In this document: positions 57,261-64,000 of the stretch, piece by piece
How positions within the stretch are numbered: the stretch's first letter is position 1
Layout: every line of letters starts with the position of its first letter
Source of the DNA: Saxidomus purpurata
Lineage: Eukaryota > Mollusca > Bivalvia > Venerida > Veneridae
Reading direction: 5' to 3'
Length of the DNA stretch: 64,000 bases
Assembly (NCBI GenBank): GCA_022818135.1
Contig: JAFMSR010000002.1
Coordinates: 26,614,818-26,678,817, forward strand
Translations under genes and position numbers: made by a program
The notes under the pieces: model-generated
Told to the model about the DNA's origin: nothing
What the model saw: only the letters and a program-made list of their open reading frames with translations
Database searches by the model: none

Positions 57261-58949
57261 AGAAAAGAATGTTGATGCTACAAAAGGGTTTGGACTGCAT
57301 AGACACAGAAAAAATTAGAACAGGAAGAGAAAATAAAATACTTTACTTTTATAAGATTTGTAATCAAGACGCCTTGTACATAACATGATAACATTCGTTC
57401 TTTTTTAATATGTCCTATTCACCTCTAGATGATTTTCTTACCATTTGTTGAAACACAGCCTTCATCGTTATTCTCTTGGCCTTCAAGTTCGTTTTAGTCG
57501 CGTACCGGTTTCCATCCGTCCAAAAACTGGCTCATGCGATATCTCAAGAACAAAAGATGCTAGTCAAATTAAACTTGGTGTGTGTATAGTGGGCAATATA
57601 TAGATTAGGCATGTTGTCTAAATGTTTCGTCAGACAAAATCTGCGGAAAAAGTAAAAAAAATACCACATATATACACATTGGATGCTATGATATATCAAA
57701 AAGTATTCACAGTAGCATCATGAGCCCTAGCATGTGAATAAAGGATGACATGATTACGCACTTTTCTTGAGACAAAAAGTGTATGGCAACAGAAAAAGTA
57801 AATTACTTGTTGTTTTTGTCGGGAGCATAACTCGGTGAAATAGAATTTATTCAAACTGCATACAAAGACAAAGGGCATTACGAGAAAGTGTACTTGGAAT
57901 GTACTATTACTCTGCCTTGCCTAGCTTCAAATATTGCCCTTTTTTCTCCATAGCATAACTGTAACAGTACTGAAGGGGATTTATTCCATTTGCGTGCAAA
58001 GATAGAAGGCATTATGTGGATTTGTAATATCAAAGAATCAAATCAACTTTTACATGTACTCGAAAAATTACTCGATGGTACTGTTCGAGTGTCTGCTCAT
58101 TACGCAGACTGACAAAGACTTTGTCCTCCTGTACGTCAGATACTCCTATTGTTTTCCCCATTGACTTACATTATAAATCTAGTCAAAAGGTGACCCTGTA
58201 TCATACCCACCTATAGAGTGTTGACTAATGAAATTTCTTTTTTCGAACAGATTAGTCTCTCAGGCACCAGAAAATGCTGTTTTATATGGGCTTAACCAAC
58301 CCAGTTTTATACAATTTGGCAAGGGACTCAGGTGAGATTTAGGGGTCTAAACCGCAAGTGTACACCTTCTATTTATATGGCGAAGGCAGTGTTATTTATT
58401 ATCATAACCAGTCCTAAAATATTCACTCGCGTGCAGAAGACATTGCATTTTATTTTTCAAATAAGTATTTTTCATTTGTAAACACAATCTTTTCTACCAA
58501 TCAGGTAATGTCTCATTGAATCTTACGGGACTCCCTGTACTTCTTTTCAGCCAATCCCTGAGCCGGACTGCAACTGTAAACAAATACATTCCTGAAGTAA
58601 ACCGGTAGGGGACTAATGCATAACTTGTTTTCATATTTTATCTCTCAACTTAATTCATTATTAGAAAATGATACATTAAACATATACCACTGAGCTTTCA
58701 ACGCACATCACTTGTTAAATACAAAACCTGTTGTCAACCTTTTATCCAGGAAGCTACCATGTTCTCTGTAAAATAGTAATGTTGCAACCATTAAGTTTGT
58801 AGATTTAAGATGTACAGATATGTTCGCTGTGACTGGATATAAACCAACAATCCTTAACGGCGCCCCAAATAAGTGTTTCCACCAGGGCGCCCCAAAGTTG
58901 TGTTCCATGCCTAAATATTATAAGAATCTTTCACTAGTGCATGTGCAGA
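57261..58949. other. Intergenic, repeat-like but unassigned
   Basis: Segments such as CATCCGTCCAAAAACTGGCT with GATATCTCAAGAACAAAAGA (57510-57560) resemble pieces of the GGACGG-tailed arrays elsewhere. No gene seen. Confidence 0.4.
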
Positions 58950-59310
58950 TGAGAATAACTGGCTGGAGGGTAACTGTGTTTGGCGTAAACGAGGATCTGC
59001 CTAGGCTCTGTCTAGTTACTGCCAAAACAGTTACCAGAGAGCCGGATATTCCCATCTGCACGTGCTGCCAGTGATCGATTCTTTTTCTTGCATACCAGAA
59101 ATAAAATAAAACTGATTACTTATATTTACGCGCTATGTTCTTGTAGTTATGTATGAATTTACACATTCATTCATAAAAGTAGGTCGATCTGACGTCATTA
59201 AATCGTCTTACACCAGGGGGTCCAGCACTGGTAAAAACTGCAGATATCGCGATCTGGTATGCAAGAAAGCACTATCTGTCACCGAGGGTAACTGTGGTGG
59301 CGGGGAATTT
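58950..59310. repeat. Dispersed repeat shared with 16.7-16.96 kb
   Basis: GAGGGTAACTGTGTTTGGCG (58967) and CGAGGGTAACTGTGGTGGCG (59281) flank AACAGTTACC, GATATTCCCATCTGCACGTG, GACGTCATTAAATCGTCTTA and CCAGCACTGGTAAAAACTGC. Also contains ATCTGGTATGCAAGAAAG, related to the outer ends of the long inverted repeat. Confidence 0.55.
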
Positions 59311-59989
59311 TGTATTTTCTTTAAACTGCATCCAGTCCTTACTTTTACTTCTATTATGTAGGTATAGGCCCACCTGTTTCTTACAATTTCCCTCTCTTTG
59401 CTGCCAAACATGTAGATGATTGAGTTCGGTTAGAAAAAAAACGGCTGAAGGTATTTTGCTTGGAGTTTTAATGAATATATTATCGTCTAGCATATTGGCG
59501 AGGCTATACTTTCTCTAATAAAACAAACTGACTATGTCATAGCATTTATGAGAATTACCACGTATCAAATTCATGAAGGGCAGTACGTCCAATTGACAAC
59601 AAACACGAGTTTAAAGGCAGTCAGGATGCTCATTATATCACCAAATTGTCATTAGTTTGAGTTTTAGTTGTGCATTAAAAGCGGAAAAGGCTAAGAAATG
59701 AACATCTTAACGTTTTAGGATGGTCAACCATTACCATTTGTCTGCGTTTATACATACATGTATTCGCAAATCATAAATATTTGGCTGTGTTACGCACAGA
59801 CTGTTTGTGACATGTGAATATTTTGGGTACTTCGTTTACAGAGCTACATACCATTTTGTTTGGTACCTATCGTTTAAACCCTGGTTGAATATAATAGATT
59901 AATCTTCGATGTTATGATTATGAAACATTCCTTAAAACATTTTACATAAATGGGTGTTCAGTAGAACACTTTTGTCTCCCTCTTACACT

Positions 59990-60415
59990 TTAAGAATAAC
60001 CAATAATTTTGTGACAAAATCTAAGTACAAAAAGGGGCATAACTCTGTCAAATTTGACCTTGACCGAAACAATTTGGTAGCATCATGACCCTTTTGTCAT
60101 AAGCAATACAATTTAAAAGTTTGATGAGGAAATCTTAAGAAATGGCAAAGTTATAGCCAAACTCTTTAAGTTAAAGCCAACGTTAAGTTTTCGTGGCAAA
60201 AACTAAGTACAAAACGGGGCATAACTCTGTCAAATATGACCTTGACCTACAAAACTTTGCGGTATCACGATCCTTTTGTGATAAGCAATACAATTTGAAG
60301 TTTGAAGAAGAAATCTTAAGAAATGGCAAAGTTATAGCCAACATTAAGTTTTTGTGACGGACGGACGGACGGACAAAGCGATCTCTATGTATCGCTGCGA
60401 CACAAAAATTGAATA
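59990..60415 (+). repeat. ~170-bp array with GACGGACGGACGGAC end
   Basis: Two units sharing GGGGCATAACTCTGTCAAAT, TGACCTTGACC, TTTTGTCATAAGCAATACAA and AAATCTTAAGAAATGGCAAA, then TTTTTGTGACGGACGGACGG and AAAGCGATCTCTATGTATCG. Non-coding repeat of the kind seen at 30-31.9 kb. Confidence 0.65.
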
Positions 60416-60630
60416 AACTATATGACATATCTTTAAAATATGTTCTGTATATTAGTTATAACGTAAATTTTGATGCTAATGACTTTTATCAAGAACTGTG
60501 TCCATATTGATTCTGTCGCACCTGAAACCGCTGTGCTAAGTATATCCACGGCTACCGTAGAAGTTTGACGTATACCACGAATTCTTTGTTCTATCTCAGT
60601 CATTTATTCTACGATAAATCAACGGAGTAT

Positions 60631-60690
60631 ATGGCGAGTCCAGAAAAGACTACATTGGAAAGGAGGAGGTTATCGGAAGTCATTCCAGAG
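60631..60690 (+). CDS. Candidate first exon of an unidentified gene
   Basis: ATG opens MASPEKTTLERRRLSEVIPE and is followed at once by a GTAAGA donor; twenty codons, phase 0. RRRLS resembles a PKA site. The next in-phase exon candidate is at 63789. No family recognised. The -3 position is T, so start context is only moderate. Confidence 0.4.
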
Positions 60691-61109
60691 GTAAGATTAA
60701 TATTTCCTGAAAAGAAATGAAAAACTATGATAGAAAACGCTAATTTTGTAGCGCATACAAAGCATACTAGTTACAAGCATACTAGTTTTGCTTTGACGTA
60801 TATTTGACCACCGACGGTCATTCCCTTTTCATCCTATTTCATAAAATGCGTTCTTCGTTCCCAGTTTCTCTGTCGTTACACAAGAAATTTGAAGATCTTG
60901 TCAGAAATCTTGTCAGATTTTAAGATAATTTCACAAGACTTGGACCTGCATGTGCCTTTAGTATTTGTTCAGAAGTCAATGGTTAATTATATGTCTGCAT
61001 AGGAATCTAGATAATGTAACGAACCCTTATAGCTAAAATTTTATAATCGGCCTCCCCTTTTACGGCTTTTCATATAAAAATGCATTGGTTAGAAAAATAC
61101 TTATTATGT

Positions 61110-61375
61110 ACTCAATAAAACTAGTAATAAATAAACGGCCGTATTTAAAAACTGGTAATAGTTAAAAAAATACGAATTTAAATTAAAGAAATTGTGCTTC
61201 AATGGTTTACATGAACTTTGGCGAATAATCTTTACTAGAACTAGTAATAAATACTTAAACCCTGGCTCCGTTCATTTATTACTTAACTTGTAAATATATT
61301 AAAAACTAATTTAAATTAAAGAAATTGTGCTGTCAAGTGGTTTACATGAAACATTTGGCGAGAATATATATCTAT
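61110..61375 (+). repeat. Direct duplication, ~132-bp period
   Basis: AATTTAAATTAAAGAAATTG and GGTTTACATGAAC, with ACTAGTAATAAAT before them, occur at about 61115-61230 and again at 61250-61370 with small indels. Confidence 0.6.
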
Positions 61376-61659
61376 TACTAGAATCACGGACTGATAAATA
61401 TCATGTATAACCTCTGTACAACAACACCAAAGGGAACATCAATTTTTGTTTGTTGCGGAGAGGTTGTTGTTCTAGGGAGGTTAATTTGTTCAGATATAAC
61501 TGCTTTGGGAAATAAAACATCTGTCTTTATAGAGAGGTTTTTGCTCGTCGGAGGTGTTGTTTAGAGAGGTTGTATTTTAAATACATTGGCTAGAAGGTAA
61601 CTTAGTAAAAACGCTGCATGGGAACTCACGTGAACAATAAAGGGCGGCCAATAGTTTCG

Positions 61660-62841
61660 TCATTCTGCCCCGTGTCCCTGATACCAATACAGTTCTTCTT
61701 ACACTGCTCCCTATCTTTCAGACCACCCGTTTGTGTTCCCGCATTCGCATGAACTCAGCCCCAGTCCACTAGTACCAATGCAGCCCTAGTAACACGGTTT
61801 CTATGAGTATTATCCCAGTCTCACTTTGCTGCTATTAATACAGTACCTGTTACACTGTTCCCTAGCTTTCAGGCCACCATTTGTGTTCCCGAATTCACAT
61901 GAACTCAACCCCGAAGCATCCTAGACATATGAAAGTTTCAAAAGATATCACAGCCAACGGACCAGCCTCGTGTCCGTTACTATCAAAACAGTCAGATTTG
62001 TTACACTGCTCCCTAGCTTTCAGGCCACTCCTTTGTGTTCCCGAATTCACATGAATTCAGTCCCGTGTCATCTTGCATCAATACAGCCCTGCTAGCGCCG
62101 TTTCTTTAAGTATCATCTCTGACACACGGACTTAGTCCCGGTTCCTCTGCTATAGATACTGTACCTGATATACTGCTCTCTACCTTTCAGACCACCCCAC
62201 TGTGTACCCACAATCACATTATCTCGACAATGTGTCATCTATTACTATTGCAGCCCTGGTAACACAGTATATATCTATCAGTATCATACCATACACGGAC
62301 CCAGCCCGGTGCCCCTTGCTATCAATGCAGTACTTAATACACTGCTCCCTAGCGTTCATGCCAACCCGTTGTATCCCTGCATTCACATTAACTCAGCCCC
62401 GTGTCCTTTGTTACCAATGTAGCCCAGGTTAAACCGTTTCTATCAGTATCATCCTCGCCTTACGGACTCTTTTCCGTGTCCCCTGCTATCAATACAGTAA
62501 ATGTTACACTGCTCCCTAACTTTCAGACCAACCCTTTGTGTTCCAACATTCACATGAACGTAAACCCGTGTCTTCTTGCATCAATGCAGCCCTAGTACAT
62601 TTTATTGTAATACCGTTTCAGTTAGTATTATCACTCACAGCCTCACGGACTCAGCCCCGGACGCGTGTCCCCTGCTATCAATACAGTACATGTACATATT
62701 ACACTAGTCCCTAACTTTAAGACCATCCCTTTGTGTTCCCAAATTCACATGAACTTAACCCCGTGTCCAGCCCTGGTAACACCGTTTCTTTAAGTATCAT
62801 CACCACCTTATGGATTCAGCCCCATTTCCCCTGCTATCAAA
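61660..62841 (+). repeat. ~150-170-bp satellite (ACACTGCTCCCTAGCTTTCA)
   Basis: Units contain ACACTGCTCCCTAGCTTTCA, TTTGTGTTCCCGAATTCACA, TGAACTCAGCCCCGTGTCC and CAATACAGTAC. The ACACTG word recurs near 61700, 61851, 62002, 62169, 62338, 62505 and (as ACACTAG) 62700. Frames here (62202-62595) are satellite translations. Confidence 0.75.
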
Positions 62842-63200
62842 TAAACAGGCGGTCTGGAGTCAGGGAGCAGTGTAACAAGTACTGGACGCAAGGATGATAC
62901 TTATAAAAACGGTATTACCAGATCTGCATTGTTACTGGAGGTAACGGGGCTGAGTGTAAGCAGTATAAGAATTATCGTATTGAGAGCAGAGAACACGGGG
63001 TTGAGTTTGTGAGGCGGGGATGATACATGTACTTATTGAAACGGTGTTGCTACTGGAGGACGCGGGGCTGAATAATGTGAGCTCGGGGACACAAAGGAGT
63101 GGTCCGAAAGATAGGGAGCAGTGTAAGAAGTACTCTATTAATATCAGGGACACAGGGCAAAGCCTGTGAGGCGGGGATGATAGTTATAGAAATATTGTTC
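62842..63200 (-). repeat. Same satellite, inverted
   Basis: From about 62842 the words appear as complements: GGGAGCAGTGTAACAAGTAC, GGATGATACTTATA, GAACACGGGGTTGAG and GGGGACACAAAGGAGTGGTC. Confidence 0.7.
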
Positions 63201-63289
63201 TAGATCTGCATTTATACTGAAGGTCTTGTGAATGTTGGCAATTAAAGTGGTGCTTTGGGCAAACCATTGTCACGGGGCCCAGGGAAACA

Positions 63290-63476
63290 ATGTGCCGCGG
63301 AGCTAACTGCACGGCGCTGCGGTGTAACTATGTGTACTGGGCTAACTTCAAGAAGCTGCGAGGTAATACGTGTTACGGGGCTAACTTTACGGGGCGCAGG
63401 GTATCTAAGTGCTATGGGGCTAACTTCACTGGGTTGCGGGGTAACTTGTTGCTACGGGGCTAACTTCCTATTCTAG
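63290..63476 (+). repeat. 39-bp minisatellite
   Basis: GCTAAC words at 63302, 63341, 63380, 63419 and 63459 give a 39-40 bp period; the unit is like GGGCTAACTTCACGGGGCTG. The translated frame shows a 13-residue repeat (GLTSRSCEVI, GLTLRGAGYL, GLTSLGCGVT), as expected from a period divisible by three. Confidence 0.8.
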
Positions 63477-63788
63477 CCTTGTATACATTTCTTCACAACC
63501 ATTATGGCAAAAACATACGACCCAAATATGTGAATTTGTAAGACATTGAAACGAATGATTTATCATAAAACACGAGTAATTAACGTAAATAGAAAAAAAG
63601 TTATAATTTGTAACTTTGTGGCGAAAACATATTTTACAAGGTCAAGTTATTTAAGTCACATACGAAACACAAATGTAAAATACTACATTGCAATGACTTT
63701 TCCGCGTGTATGTAAAGCTAAAAAGTCCTACATTTGTAAACACGTTTATATTTGCACAATATGGACCTATTTCTATTATTTATATCAG

Positions 63789-63840
63789 GAAAACAAAGAC
63801 GTTGAAAGGTTCCCTAAAAGACACTCCATTGCCCTAAACC
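63789..63840 (+). CDS. Candidate second exon of the unidentified gene
   Basis: TATTTATATCAG acceptor and a consensus GTGAGT donor at 63841 bound ENKDVERFPKRHSIALN plus one base. Start phase 0 fits the exon at 60631. No domain recognised; later exons would lie beyond the window. Confidence 0.4.
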
Positions 63841-64000
63841 GTGAGTATATTATGTGCATGTATTGTCCTTTAGAAATATATTGAAAGTCAGAAAACAGTC
63901 TGAGATTTCTTCCGTCAGAATGGAGTTTATCTAACGTTACTTAAACTGGAATCAGTTACCTAATACCCAAAATGAAAATAAAATTCGTCAATCTTGCACC

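Overview
The window is animal genomic DNA, most likely from a bivalve mollusc. The evidence is split genes with GT-AG introns, a chitinase with peritrophin-type chitin-binding domains, and many dispersed repeats of kinds common in bivalves. These include tandem-repeat-bearing elements that start with AGGGCCATGATGGCCCT, tRNA-headed SINEs, a mariner element and a DIRS-like retroelement. No prokaryotic features are present. The species call is inference: no database search was possible.

Layout. 1-6.3 kb: 3' half of a GH18 chitinase gene (+ strand), with the end of the catalytic domain, Thr/Pro-rich linkers and two CBM14 domains, plus a possible alternative terminal exon. 6.3-8.5 kb: AT-rich spacer. 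8.5-11.1 kb: decayed DIRS-like retroelement (- strand). 11.2-16.7 kb: long inverted repeat with arms of about 1.2-1.4 kb around a tandem-repeat element and a 500-N assembly gap. 16.7-19.3 kb: repeat fragments, a SINE, and a mariner with clear TIRs and a dead transposase. 19.3-25.2 kb: satellite-rich tract with arrays that flip orientation, a 36-bp minisatellite in two opposite blocks, and a duplicated segment of about 500 bp. 25.5-34.7 kb: mostly non-coding, with hairpins, a palindrome cluster, and a tandem array of about 155-bp units holding a nested second element. 34.76-54.2 kb: a complete five-exon Polycomb-type chromobox (Cbx/Pc) gene with an NRF1/CRE-like promoter and introns full of repeats. 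54.2-60.6 kb: intergenic with SINEs and arrays. 60.63 and 63.79 kb: two candidate opening exons of an unidentified gene. 61.6-63.5 kb: another satellite tract related to the one at 19.6-23.7 kb.

The two firm genes are functionally unrelated: extracellular chitin hydrolysis or binding, and chromatin silencing through a chromodomain and a C-terminal Pc box. Splice phases close exactly in both. The chromobox model gives 382 codons plus stop; the visible part of the chitinase gives 311 codons plus stop. Nothing here looks like a clearly new multi-gene system. The most unusual material is repeat architecture: the long palindrome at the gap, minisatellites open in frame on both strands, orientation-switching satellites and nested insertions.
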